A DNA stretch of 64,000 nucleotides from Desulfosporosinus meridiei DSM 13257 (GTDB lineage: Bacteria; Bacillota; Desulfitobacteriia; Desulfitobacteriales; Desulfitobacteriaceae), in contig NC_018515.1 in assembly GCF_000231385.2 (NCBI RefSeq), positions 1,116,001 to 1,180,000 of the forward strand, in the 5' to 3' direction. Position 1 is the first letter of the stretch; every line of letters begins with the position of its first letter. Made by a program: the position numbers and the translations under genes. The notes under the pieces were generated by a model, which was given only the letters and a program-made list of their open reading frames with translations, was not told where the DNA came from and made no database searches. Below are positions 50,149 through 58,193 of the stretch, in pieces.

Positions 50149-50967
50149 TTGAATAAGCAAATTAATGCAATGTACTTTAGTCCCACAGGTACTACTAAAA
50201 AGATTGTGTCTGGTATTGCAGAAAAAATCTCTGAAAACCTTGATGATGGAAGAGTAATTAACTATATTGATTTTACTTTACCTAAACTAAGGAAACAATT
50301 AATCTCCTTTACACAAGAAGATGTAGTTGTCTTAGGAGTTCCGGTCTATGCCGGAAGAGTTCCCAATGTACTCTTAAAATATCTGAACACTATAAAAGGA
50401 AATGGTGCCTTAGCGGTTCCTGTAGTTGTTTATGGAAACAGAAATTATGACGATGCCTTAATTGAACTGAAAGATATTCTCGAACTAAACGGCTTTAAAC
50501 CCATTGCCGGTGCGGCATTTATCGGGGAGCACTCATTTTCAAGAACCCTTGCCAAAGATCGACCTGATGATAGAGATTTGATAATAGTAAGGGATTTTGC
50601 CAGACAAATATATAACAAGATAACCACAGGAGATAATTTTCAAGCATTAGTTGTAAAAGGAAACTCAGACTATAAAAGCTATTACATGCCAAAAGATAAA
50701 GAGGGGCGGCCTGTAGATATAAGAAAGGTTACCCCGAAAACTAACAGTGATTGCACTAATTGTAAGCTTTGTGTGCAAATATGTCCGATGGGCTCGATTG
50801 ATCAGGAGGATGTCTCTAAATTGAACGGTATTTGTATCAAATGTGGAGCATGCATTAAAAAGTGTCCTTTTCAAGCGAAGTATTATGACAGTGAAGACTA
50901 TTTAAGACATAAATACGAATTAGAGGTTGAATTTGCCTCAAGAAAAGAACCGGTGTTATTTATATAA
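50149..50967 (+). CDS. EFR1-like flavodoxin/ferredoxin fusion protein
   Basis: A 272-residue protein with an N-terminal flavodoxin-like domain (FMN-binding FSPTGTTKKIV near residues 10-20, GVPVYAGRVP) and a C-terminal 2[4Fe-4S] ferredoxin (CTNCKLCVQICP, CIKCGACIKKCP). It should move electrons between FMN and Fe-S centres in the cytoplasm; partner unknown. TTG 50149 has AAGGGGG eight bases before it; the frame from TTG 50101 lacks a site. It stands alone. Confidence 0.88.
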   Translation: MNKQINAMYFSPTGTTKKIVSGIAEKISENLDDGRVINYIDFTLPKLRKQLISFTQEDVVVLGVPVYAGRVPNVLLKYLNTIKGNGALAVPVVVYGNRNYDDALIELKDILELNGFKPIAGAAFIGEHSFSRTLAKDRPDDRDLIIVRDFARQIYNKITTGDNFQALVVKGNSDYKSYYMPKDKEGRPVDIRKVTPKTNSDCTNCKLCVQICPMGSIDQEDVSKLNGICIKCGACIKKCPFQAKYYDSEDYLRHKYELEVEFASRKEPVLFI

Positions 50968-51326
50968 AGGGAAAGTCAATTTTAGTTTTTTTAAAGGCGC
51001 AATAGAATAATCGGATGGCGAGAAAAGTGTTCTAGAGTTACTTTGACTTTCGGATTGATTTTAAAAAGTAAAGGTTGGGAGCATTTAAGGGCTCAATAAG
51101 GGCGTATGGAGATCAAATCCCATAGGCTCTATTATTTTAGGCATTAATTTGGGCAGTGTCAATTTTAAGATCTTGATGGAGTGATGGTAAGTTCGAGCTT
51201 GGCAAAGAATTAGGGGGAGTAAATTCTTTCCACACTGTGACAAGGGGATATGTGCGGGCTACCCCTTGTCACTAGCCATCAGGAGTGAGAACACTGGTAC
51301 AGTAGCTAAATCAAGAGTTAGAATAT

Positions 51327-51360
51327 ATGTAAACCTAATTGCATGAATGTGGTTGACAAT
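51327..51360. promoter_or_regulatory. BirA operator in front of bioY
   Basis: ATGTAAACC, 15 bases, GGTTGACAAT. This matches the BirA/BPL operator form (TTGTAAACC-N15-GGTTTACAA) used for biotin repression. The right half overlaps the -35 of the promoter at 51353, so bound repressor would block RNA polymerase. Confidence 0.8.
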
Positions 51361-51381
51361 AGAAATTGATAACATTATACT
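51353..51381 (+). promoter_or_regulatory. Sigma-A promoter of bioY
   Basis: TTGACA (51353-51358), 17-base spacer, TATACT (51376-51381). It leaves a leader of about 175 bases that contains the hairpin at 51419. Confidence 0.8.
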
Positions 51382-51418
51382 TATTGCAACATCACCTTGC
51401 TAATAAATATGCTTCTAA

Positions 51419-51468
51419 GTGATAGGGGACTTGCGACAGGAAGTTTTCTGTCGTAAGTCCTCTATCAC
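51419..51468. repeat. 21-bp hairpin in the bioY leader
   Basis: Arms at 51419-51439 and 51448-51468 (core GGACTTGCGACAG) pair over 21 bases with two G-U pairs and an eight-base loop. No T-run follows, so it is not a standard terminator; it may be an intergenic repeat element or an mRNA structure. Confidence 0.7.
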
Positions 51469-51563
51469 GTATGGGAAGGCCTCTAGGGCCGTTATGAATT
51501 AATTCAATCTTAATTCGAAAGAAAAAATGAAACGAGAAAGAACGAGAAAGAGGGATTAAAGAG

Positions 51564-52100
51564 ATGGTTAAAACTAATAGTCCTATTCGGCGAATGGTTT
51601 ACGCTGCTATGTTTGGAGCTTTGACAGCAATCGGCGCATTAATAGTCATTCCCTTGCAACCTCTGCCCATTACACTGCAAACTCTTTTTACAGGTTTGGC
51701 GGGGATAGTTTTGGGTGGATATACAGGTGCATTGAGCCAGATTGTCTACGTACTTTTGGGTATTATCGGATTACCTGTCTTTGCCGGTGGAAAAGCTGGT
51801 CTTGGAACACTATTGGGGCCTTCAGGTGGTTATCTTATAGGCTTTATTGTGGGCGCATTCATCATCGGCAAACTTGTAGAATTCAAAAAGGAACCGGGTA
51901 TTGCCTGGACGGGATTTTCTCTGGTTGTGGGCAATTTAGTGATCTATGCTTTTGGGGTTACCCAGCTTGCGTTAGTGGCGCACTTATCTATAGCCAAGGC
52001 CCTGATGGTAGGAGTAGTACCCTTTATTATTGGTGACTTGCTCAAGTTAATTGCCACAGTTCTAATTGCCTCTAAATTACGAAAAGTTATCAAACGATAG
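51564..52100 (+). CDS. bioY: BioY biotin ECF-transporter substrate-binding protein
   Basis: A 178-residue, six-helix S component with the BioY motifs PITLQTLFTGLAGIVLGGYTGALSQIVYVLLGIIGLPVFAGGKAG and GPSGGYLIGF. It binds biotin in the membrane and works with the ATPase and EcfT encoded directly downstream. The BirA operator upstream confirms biotin as the cargo. GAGGG precedes ATG 51564. Confidence 0.96.
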   Translation: MVKTNSPIRRMVYAAMFGALTAIGALIVIPLQPLPITLQTLFTGLAGIVLGGYTGALSQIVYVLLGIIGLPVFAGGKAGLGTLLGPSGGYLIGFIVGAFIIGKLVEFKKEPGIAWTGFSLVVGNLVIYAFGVTQLALVAHLSIAKALMVGVVPFIIGDLLKLIATVLIASKLRKVIKR

Positions 52101-52114
52101 GGAATTGTTAGGAC

Positions 52115-52999
52115 ATGAAAAATTTGATTAGGGTTCATAACCTGACCCACGCTTATGAAAAAAGTCGACAACCTGCTCTAAAAGAAATAAATCTACTAAT
52201 AGATCAAGGTGAATACATAGCTATTATCGGCCCCAACGGCTGTGGCAAGACTACTCTCATAAGGCATTTCAATGCCTTGTTGATACCAACATCCGGCGAG
52301 GTACAAGTTGATGAGTTCCCTACCAATGACTCGAAACGCCTTTTAGAAATACGGCGCCGTGTAGGTATGGCCTTTCAAAATGCTGATAATCAAATTGTCG
52401 GAATGAGCGTTGAGGAAGACGTTGCCTTCGGGCCGGGTAACCTCGGTCTACCAACTCAAGAAGTGCGCAGACGAGTTGATCAGGCACTTGCGATAGTAGG
52501 CCTGACTGCAATGCGAAGTCACTCTCCCCATAGTCTTTCTGGAGGACAGAAACATCTTCTGGCGTTAGCAGGTCTGTTGGCTATGGAGCCTAAAGTTATA
52601 GTTCTCGATGAGCCCACTGCTTCTCTGGATCCAGAAGCCAGAACAATGGTTTTAAAATTATTACGGGAGTTAAATAGCCGAGGGATTTGTATCGTTCACG
52701 TCACCCACAGCATGGAAGAGGCAGCTCTTGCCGAGCGAGTGCTGGTGATGGATAAGGGTGAATTGGTTGCCGATGGAAGTCCTGATCAGATATTGAACCG
52801 AGTGTCTTGGCTTAAGTCCCTGGGCCTGGCTCCCCCTATTATTACTGAGTTGATGTGGCGGCTCCAAGAAAACGGTTTAAACGTGAGTTCAAGTGTCTTT
52901 ACAATTGACGCTGCGATTGAAGAAATAACTTCCTTACTAGAACAGCTTAGGGGCTCAAGCCAGGCATCTTTAACCCTGGAGGGGGATGAAAATGCTTAG
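52115..52999 (+). CDS. ECF transporter ATP-binding protein (BioM/EcfA-like)
   Basis: A 294-residue ABC ATPase with Walker A GPNGCGKTTLIRHF (about residues 37-50), Q-loop AFQNADNQIVG, signature LSGGQKHLLALAG, Walker B VIVLDEPTASLDPEA and the H-loop HVTHSME. It powers biotin uptake with BioY and EcfT. It lies 14 bases after bioY and overlaps the next gene by eight bases. One ATPase gene only, so it probably works as a homodimer. Confidence 0.94.
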   Translation: MKNLIRVHNLTHAYEKSRQPALKEINLLIDQGEYIAIIGPNGCGKTTLIRHFNALLIPTSGEVQVDEFPTNDSKRLLEIRRRVGMAFQNADNQIVGMSVEEDVAFGPGNLGLPTQEVRRRVDQALAIVGLTAMRSHSPHSLSGGQKHLLALAGLLAMEPKVIVLDEPTASLDPEARTMVLKLLRELNSRGICIVHVTHSMEEAALAERVLVMDKGELVADGSPDQILNRVSWLKSLGLAPPIITELMWRLQENGLNVSSSVFTIDAAIEEITSLLEQLRGSSQASLTLEGDENA

Positions 53000-53768
53000 G
53001 CCAGGATACGCATATCGGGAATCACCTGTGCACGATCGAGATCCTCGGGTTAAACTCATAGCGGTTATAGCATTAAGCATAATAATATTTAAAGTGAATT
53101 TTTTTGGCCTCCTAGTAGTCAGTATGATTACCCTAGTTATCTCGTTACTTGGCCGTTTATCCCTTAGGTCAGTTCTAAAAACTGTTTATCCTGTACTCCC
53201 CTTCTTTATCCTGCTATTCTTGATGTATATCTTCTTTACTCCAGGTCGTCCCATACCACCTTTTCCTATAGGACTACTACAGATAAGTTACGAGGGTTTA
53301 AACCTGGGAATTTTACAGATTTGGAAGTTTCTTTTGTTAGTTGTGGCAGCAGCTATTTTGACCATGACTACCAGCCAATCTGGGATTACTATGGGTTTGG
53401 AACGACTGTTAAGACCTGTAAGAATTGTAGGAATATCATCTCATGATATTGCCATGCTGATATCACTTGCCTTAAGGTTTATGCCAACGTTGCTGGATGA
53501 AATGAACAGTATTAGTCAAGCTCAGTTAAGTCGAGGAGCTAATTTTAACCCTCGTCGATTAAGCGGAAAAATTAGGGCAATTGGTTATCTAGCAATCCCT
53601 CTGGCGGTCAACGTCTTCCGCCGTTGTGATGAGTTAGTGGATGCCATGGAAGCTCGAGGATATCAGCCTGGTCACCGTACCTACCTGCACGAGCTGGCCT
53701 TATCTCGCTTAGACTATTGGTTAATAGTAGGGATTATTGCGGCATTGGTTTTAGTGGTAATAGTATAA
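52992..53768 (+). CDS. ECF transporter transmembrane protein (BioN/EcfT-like)
   Basis: A 258-residue membrane coupling protein with the two EcfT coupling motifs, QLSRGANFNPRR and MEARGYQPGHRTY (Ala/Ser-Arg-Gly). GGAGGGGG lies before ATG 52992; ATG 52986 overlaps that site. Third gene of the biotin transporter unit. Confidence 0.94.
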   Translation: MLRPGYAYRESPVHDRDPRVKLIAVIALSIIIFKVNFFGLLVVSMITLVISLLGRLSLRSVLKTVYPVLPFFILLFLMYIFFTPGRPIPPFPIGLLQISYEGLNLGILQIWKFLLLVVAAAILTMTTSQSGITMGLERLLRPVRIVGISSHDIAMLISLALRFMPTLLDEMNSISQAQLSRGANFNPRRLSGKIRAIGYLAIPLAVNVFRRCDELVDAMEARGYQPGHRTYLHELALSRLDYWLIVGIIAALVLVVIV

Positions 53769-53856
53769 TGAACGGTTACTATTTAGTATAATGATCAGTA
53801 GCTATTTGACTCACAAGTTTGAAAATCAACCCATCGAGTTAAATGTCCATTTATTA

Positions 53857-53886
53857 TTGCAAAGCTCACGCAAATTAGAATATAAT
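53857..53886 (+). promoter_or_regulatory. Sigma-A promoter of pheB
   Basis: TTGCAA (53857-53862), 18-base spacer, TATAAT (53881-53886), 50 bases before the gene. Confidence 0.7.
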
Positions 53887-53935
53887 ATCTATGACATAAC
53901 AAAAAAGGATTGTGGGAATAGATAGGAGAGATTAG

Positions 53936-54382
53936 GTGGCTGGCAAGACAAATGAGTTTCTTATTGTCAGTAAAAGTATTTTGCCGGAAGCCATTTTAAA
54001 GACTGCACAGGTGAAAGAACTCCTTGTAAAAGGAGATGCCGATACTATTAACGATGCTGTTGAACGTGTAGGGCTTAGTCGAAGTGCTTTCTATAAATAT
54101 AAGGATGGCGTATTCCCTTTTTATGAGGCTAGCCGCGAAAGAATTATTACTATTTCCTTAATTCTGGAGGATAAAGCAGGAGTGCTTTCTCATGTACTTA
54201 ACTTCATTGCCTCTGTAAAGGGTAATGTCCTGACGATTAATCAGGGAATTCCTCTGCAAGGTGTTGCCAATGTCTCAATTTCTATAGAAACTGCAGGTTT
54301 GGCAGATACTCCAGAAAACCTTTTAGCTGGGTTGGGGGAAATTGTTGGAGTAAGAAAAATTGAGGTAATCGGGCAGACTTAA
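53936..54382 (+). CDS. pheB: ACT-domain protein PheB (UPF0735)
   Basis: A 148-residue protein with an N-terminal helical part (VKELLVKGDADTINDAVERVGLSRSAFYKYKDGVFPF) and a C-terminal ACT domain (LEDKAGVLSHVLNFIASVKGNVLTINQGIPLQGVANV). It matches B. subtilis PheB along its length. ACT domains bind amino acids; PheB may take part in phenylalanine control but its role is not settled. GTG 53936 follows AGGAGAG. It is separate from the aro operons here. Confidence 0.92.
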   Translation: MAGKTNEFLIVSKSILPEAILKTAQVKELLVKGDADTINDAVERVGLSRSAFYKYKDGVFPFYEASRERIITISLILEDKAGVLSHVLNFIASVKGNVLTINQGIPLQGVANVSISIETAGLADTPENLLAGLGEIVGVRKIEVIGQT

Positions 54383-54495
54383 GGGTTGTTTATCAGTGTT
54401 CAGAAAACTAATGAATTGCCATCTTTAAAAAGGGAGATTTAGGAGGGCTTGCAACCAGAGGCCGATGGATTCGCATTTTGTCCAAACCGAGAGGG

Positions 54496-54521
54496 CAAAT
54501 GGTGCATCGATGCACCATTTG
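54496..54521. repeat. Perfect 26-base palindrome
   Basis: Arms CAAATGGTGCATC / GATGCACCATTTG without spacer; it contains ATCGAT at the centre. It may form a hairpin behind pheB (114 bases after the stop) or be a protein-binding site. Confidence 0.75.
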
Positions 54522-54716
54522 ATTTACTCTATGTGCACGGTTTTTGACGTCAAAGGCTGTTTTTTTATGCACATATTTATTAAGACACTAACCGTAAAAC
54601 CTTGCAAAGTCTAGACTTTGCGATAATTAGCAAGCCCAAAGTAAACTTTAAGAAACTTAATAATTAGTTAAAAACTTAAGCCTTGATATAATGGAAGTTC
54701 GTAATAAGTATTTTGT

Positions 54717-54746
54717 AAAAAACATCCTTCATTCTGGATGTTTTTT
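54717..54746 (+). terminator. Orphan intrinsic terminator
   Basis: Stem AAAAAACATCC / GGATGTTTTTT (54717-54727, 54736-54746), loop TTCATTCT, with a U-rich 3' arm. It ends pheB readthrough or a very short RNA. Confidence 0.8.
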
Positions 54747-54871
54747 ATTTAATAAAAAAAATTCTGGAGTTGCTGCAAACTGACACAGTTATATTATAGT
54801 TGCATGAATGTTGCAAACGGTATATTCGAAATATCTCTTTAATATAAACGCTTTATGTGTGGTAGGCGGAG

Positions 54872-55012
54872 GTGAAAAGGAGAAGTAGTCAGGCGCAAGG
54901 CTTAATAACAGAACCCAAGAGAAGGTATGACGGCTTTTATTGGGAAAACGCAAAACAAATTTTAACGAACCAACCTAACATTCCAGAGGCTAAGTTAGGG
55001 GAGGTTATATAA
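54872..55012 (+). CDS. Candidate 46-residue small protein
   Basis: A GTG-to-TAA frame of 46 codons with protein-like composition (RRYDGFYWENAKQIL, then TNQPNIPEAKLGEVI). GGAG abuts the GTG, which is too close for a normal site. It could be a gene remnant or a small gene with another start. No family is recognised. Confidence 0.25.
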   Translation: MKRRSSQAQGLITEPKRRYDGFYWENAKQILTNQPNIPEAKLGEVI

Positions 55013-55060
55013 TTAGAGAAAATAATTAAGTCATCGGGCAATATGGGGTAAACTTAGGGG

Positions 55061-55089
55061 TTGCGATTTTAGTTCTAATATGGTATCCT
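55061..55089 (+). promoter_or_regulatory. Promoter of tRNA-Pro
   Basis: TTGCGA (55061-55066), 17-base spacer, TATCCT (55084-55089), 30 bases before the mature tRNA 5' end. Confidence 0.5.
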
Positions 55090-55118
55090 ATAAAAGCCTT
55101 CGAAAGAGGGGTGTAAGT

Positions 55119-55195
55119 CGGGGCGTGGCTCAGCTTGGTAGAGCGCTACCTTGGGGTGGTAGAGGTCGCACGTTCAAATCGTGTCGCTCCGACCA
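55119..55195 (+). tRNA. tRNA-Pro (anticodon GGG)
   Basis: A complete cloverleaf: acceptor CGGGGCG / CGCTCCG, D arm GCTC-AGCTTGGTA-GAGC, anticodon arm CTACC-TTGGGGT-GGTAG with anticodon GGG, T arm GCACG-TTCAAAT-CGTGT, and an encoded CCA end. Confidence 0.97.
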
Positions 55196-55277
55196 GTAAT
55201 ATCAAGGCTTTCAGCCTTTTGGAAATATGACAAAAACATTAAACTACTGCAACTGTTTTTAATTAGCTTTTTAACTG

Positions 55278-55307
55278 GATTCCTCCCTTTTGGGGGGGAT
55301 TTTTTTT
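55278..55307 (+). terminator. Terminator downstream of tRNA-Pro
   Basis: GGATTCCTCCC-TTTT-GGGGGGGATT with several G-U pairs and eight T. A shorter hairpin (AAGGCT-TTC-AGCCTT at 55204-55218, TT tail) lies directly behind the tRNA and may act first. Confidence 0.7.
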
Positions 55308-55885
55308 ATCTTCTCAAGTAACCATTCATATTTATTGCAACTGTGACTTTTACCTCTGGCATGACGTGTGCGTAAGTTTTTATCGGTAGCAACTATATCT
55401 AATCTATTTTATTGCAGAATTGCATTTTATAATGTTTTGAATCGAGGAAGTGAAGGAAGAGATCAGGCCGGGAGGATTTGAAATTTCTAGTATTTTACAT
55501 GCATAATATAATTCGCAGCAAATGAAGTGCCCGAAATTAATGTGGCAACAGATTCATCTATACCTACTGAACTAGTGTAGATTGTTAGAGGTTTTTACGT
55601 TGTTTTAACAAGTTTCCAAATTTAATCGAGGAGGCTAGTGTGCCATATATAAGTTTAGTAACCCCTCTATTTCTATCATAATGAATTTCGTGTTAGAATG
55701 AAGTAACTTATTGAAATAAAAAGACTTAGAGGGTACTTATTAACGGAAAACGGATTGGACAAGCTTTTTGAGTAATTTGTTCTTTAACTGGAAAAAGTCC
55801 CTGAATTCATACAAGGGACTTTTTCTAGTTATGAACTTCTAAGCTGAACAAATCAATTAATGATTTGAGGGAGTGTGTTTAACAT
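55308..55885. other. 578-base gap between tRNA-Pro and the VUT gene
   Basis: No gene longer than about 20 codons with a binding site is visible. A 15-codon frame (TTG about 55482, behind GGGAGGA) is too short to call. A strong hairpin lies at 55786-55830. Confidence 0.5.
55786..55830. terminator. Intrinsic terminator before the VUT gene
   Basis: A 17-bp stem (55786-55802 with 55814-55830, core GAAAAAGTCCCT) with one G-U pair and TTTTT inside the 3' arm. What it terminates is unclear. Confidence 0.75.
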
Positions 55886-56395
55886 ATGTTTATGGTTCTA
55901 GCTTATTTAACAGCTAATGTTTTAGCAAATTTATCGGTTGCTTATTTTGGCCCTGTCTCTACCCCCATAAATGCCTTTTTATTAATCGCCTTTGATCTCG
56001 TTTCTAGGGACGCATTGCACGAGCGGTGGAATCATAAGAATCTTTGGTTAAAGATGGCACTTTTGATATCTACTGGTGCAGTAATCTCTTTTTTATTAAA
56101 TCAAGGAGCCGGCCGAATTGCTATTGCATCTTTGATTGCTTTCCTATTAACAGGCTTTACCGATACAGTAGTTTATCAACTATTAAAGAATCACTCACGT
56201 TTCTTAAAAGTCAATGGTTCTAATATTATATCATCTGCTGTAGATTCAATTGCCTTTCCGACTATTGCCTTTGGCAGTTTCATACCTTGGATAGTATTAG
56301 GCCAATTTGTAGCAAAGGTATTCGGCGGGTATTTATGGTCTCTAGTCCTATTCAAAGGGGAGAAAGGATCTAGAATCAAATCTATCTTGAATTAA
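55886..56395 (+). CDS. VUT-family (YhhQ/DUF165-like) transporter
   Basis: A 169-residue membrane protein with about six helices and the family motifs AFDLVSRDALHERW, LTGFTDTVVYQLLK and NIISSAVDSIAFPTIAFG. VUT/YhhQ proteins take up queuosine precursors or other vitamins. ATG 55886 has GAGGGAG 12 bases upstream, somewhat far. It is isolated, with a hairpin right behind the stop. Confidence 0.82.
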   Translation: MFMVLAYLTANVLANLSVAYFGPVSTPINAFLLIAFDLVSRDALHERWNHKNLWLKMALLISTGAVISFLLNQGAGRIAIASLIAFLLTGFTDTVVYQLLKNHSRFLKVNGSNIISSAVDSIAFPTIAFGSFIPWIVLGQFVAKVFGGYLWSLVLFKGEKGSRIKSILN

Positions 56396-56398
56396 AAT

Positions 56399-56437
56399 TT
56401 CATGATATAGTCACTCTAGACTATATCGTGAAGTTTT
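56399..56437 (+). terminator. Intrinsic terminator after the VUT gene
   Basis: Stem TTCATGATATAGTC / GACTATATCGTGAA with loop ACTCTA and GTTTT tail. Confidence 0.8.
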
Positions 56438-57021
56438 GGAAGATAAATCTTGGAAAAAATATGAGCGCAAAATATCTAGAGAGATAGGGATTGACGTAAT
56501 AATATTCAGGGGTAACAATCGAAACCCTAGAGGATTTCATAACACTTATGTATTTTTTATAAACAGAAGGAAGAATTATTTCTTTCAGAAAGATAAAATA
56601 GTCGTATTACAACTGCAATAACAAAGAAGAGAGTAGCGAGCATAATAAACTCCTCCTCTCTTTTTTTATTATCTATGAAATTTATCTAAAAGATGCCATT
56701 AACCGCAATTTTCTTATACACTTTTAATATTATGGGGTATTGACGATACGGATTATGCCCAGGTGGAGTCCCGATCGTAATGGCGGTTATGTAACAGCTG
56801 CAGTACACAGTTCGCAAACATAAGTTTAAGGGTTTTACGATGGAGCGGAGGAAGGGTATCATGGCGCTTGAAGAGTTCACCAGCTCTGTGTACTCTCGCC
56901 AAGACTCGGCATTAAGCAGAGGTTTCTTTATTCAGTTTGTAAGTAAGTTTAAAGTTTGTTATGCAGGAAAAGACTACCAGAGGTAGAACAATTACACTAA
57001 ACAAAAAATTGAGGTGACAAA
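56438..57021. other. 584-base gap before the WYL genes
   Basis: It holds a terminator-like hairpin around 56627-56670 (GAGAG...CTCTC followed by seven T) and the candidate small frame at 56840. The 61-codon frame at 56436-56621 begins in the VUT terminator and lacks a binding site. Confidence 0.5.
56840..56986 (+). CDS. Candidate small protein of 41-48 residues
   Basis: ATG 56861 lies nine bases behind GGAGG and opens a 41-codon frame (MALEEFTSSVYSRQDSALS, ending YAGKDYQR); ATG 56840 in the same frame would give 48 residues. The stop is 35 bases before the first WYL gene, so it could be a leader gene of that operon. No family is recognised. Confidence 0.35.
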   Translation: MERRKGIMALEEFTSSVYSRQDSALSRGFFIQFVSKFKVCYAGKDYQR

Positions 57022-58188
57022 ATGGGTAAGGCTGATCTTCAATATAAATTGATTAAGACTCTGGCCTTTGCACCGTGGGAGTATACCGTTAAAACCTTGG
57101 CAGATTTCTTGGGGGTTAGTCAAATCACTTTAAATCGTAATTTAACGGAGATGGAAACACGAGGTTGTATTTTTACCTATGATAGTCAAGGACGCATCTT
57201 TTTGCAGCAAACTGGTTGGGATGGTTTTAATATCAAAGAGGCAACTCTCCGGCAAATGGAAATTCTGCGATTTATCAGCGCTTATCCAAACGGGGTAAAG
57301 GTGACGGAGATTTACTCCCGCTTTAATGACCATAAAAATGAGAAAACTATAGGTCGAGATCTAAAAGAACTGCTTCAACGACAGCTTATAAGCAATAGTC
57401 AAGGGAACTATGCATTTAACGCCAACTTCGTGATCCCGCCTATCCAATTAGACACTGCGGAGAAGAGCTTATTATTTGAACACTTGGCCGTGCAGCAAGA
57501 GATGTCTCCTCTTAAGGATGAGGTTAAATCGTTAACAGCCAAGCTTCATATTTCTTTAAATATACCGAAAAATGATCAGGATATGGTTATTGTTCATGGC
57601 CGCAGGCCCATCGAAGATTTAAGGCGCAGCCATTTCTGTCAGCGGTTAGAGGAATGTGCCCGGTCTTGTAAAAGAATCTTGATACTTTATCGTAAAAATG
57701 AGGGCGAAGTATCCGAGTTGGAACTAAATCCTCTCGGTATTATGTATCACTGGGGGTTAGATAACTGGTATTTAGCGGCCCAAGATAATGGCCAGGAAGG
57801 ATACATAAAAACTTACGCCGTTGATAAGATTCTGACGATCAAAGAACTAGGCGGAAATTTTTCCAGACCGACGGGTTTTGATTTAGGAGAGTGGTACAAG
57901 TACTCTTGGGGAGTTTACCGAAGCGGAAAACCAGCAAAAGTAGTCATCCGCTTTCATAATTACTATTCAACCATTATCCGAGTGAAGGCAGAACTCAGTT
58001 TCCGGGAAACCTGTGTTTTACGAGAAGATGATGATGGAATGATTATGGAAGATATGGTGGACGGGCTGGGGGAATTGGCTGTCTGGTTGAGAAGCTTCGG
58101 TCAAGGAGCAGAAGTTCTCGAACCACTTGAATTGCGTGAAGCAGTGATCAAAGATCTGGAGCAGATGATTGAAAATTATGGAGGGTGA
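57022..58188 (+). CDS. WYL-domain transcriptional regulator (gene 1 of 2)
   Basis: A 388-residue protein with an N-terminal HTH (TLADFLGVSQITLNRNLTEME, about residues 21-41), a second HTH-like unit (about 75-125), a WYL domain (about 190-280, with LNPLGIMYHWGLDNWYLAAQD and KTYAVDKILTIKEL) and a C-terminal WCX extension. WYL proteins sense ligands such as ssDNA or nucleotides and often control stress or defence genes. GAGGTGA precedes ATG 57022. It overlaps or abuts the second WYL gene, like the PafB-PafC pair. Confidence 0.88.
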   Translation: MGKADLQYKLIKTLAFAPWEYTVKTLADFLGVSQITLNRNLTEMETRGCIFTYDSQGRIFLQQTGWDGFNIKEATLRQMEILRFISAYPNGVKVTEIYSRFNDHKNEKTIGRDLKELLQRQLISNSQGNYAFNANFVIPPIQLDTAEKSLLFEHLAVQQEMSPLKDEVKSLTAKLHISLNIPKNDQDMVIVHGRRPIEDLRRSHFCQRLEECARSCKRILILYRKNEGEVSELELNPLGIMYHWGLDNWYLAAQDNGQEGYIKTYAVDKILTIKELGGNFSRPTGFDLGEWYKYSWGVYRSGKPAKVVIRFHNYYSTIIRVKAELSFRETCVLREDDDGMIMEDMVDGLGELAVWLRSFGQGAEVLEPLELREAVIKDLEQMIENYGG

Positions 58189-58193
58189 TTAAA

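Larger units (their letters stand above)
50968..51563. other. 596-base gap before bioY
   Basis: No gene is seen. It holds a hairpin with arms GTGACAAGGGG / CCCCTTGTCAC (51237-51247, 51262-51272), the BirA operator and promoter of bioY, and a 21-bp hairpin at 51419. The first 270 bases show nothing I can name. Confidence 0.6.
54383..55118. other. 736-base gap before tRNA-Pro
   Basis: It contains the 26-base palindrome at 54496, a terminator at 54717 with a possible weak promoter (TTAGTT-17-TATAAT, 54664-54692), a 46-codon open frame at 54872, and the tRNA promoter. No full gene can be supported. Confidence 0.6.

Noticed and set aside
55119..55885. Integrated element at tRNA-Pro
   Set aside because: The tRNA is intact with CCA, no duplicate of its 3' end was noticed downstream within the window, and no integrase is present.
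56436..56621. 61-codon frame starting TTG behind the VUT gene
   Set aside because: The TTG lies in the tail of the VUT terminator, no Shine-Dalgarno is present, and the AT-rich composition gives a low-information protein; not called.
56686..56880. 64-codon reverse-strand frame in the gap before the WYL genes
   Set aside because: No binding site and no protein-like motif; it also opposes the better-supported small frame at 56861.
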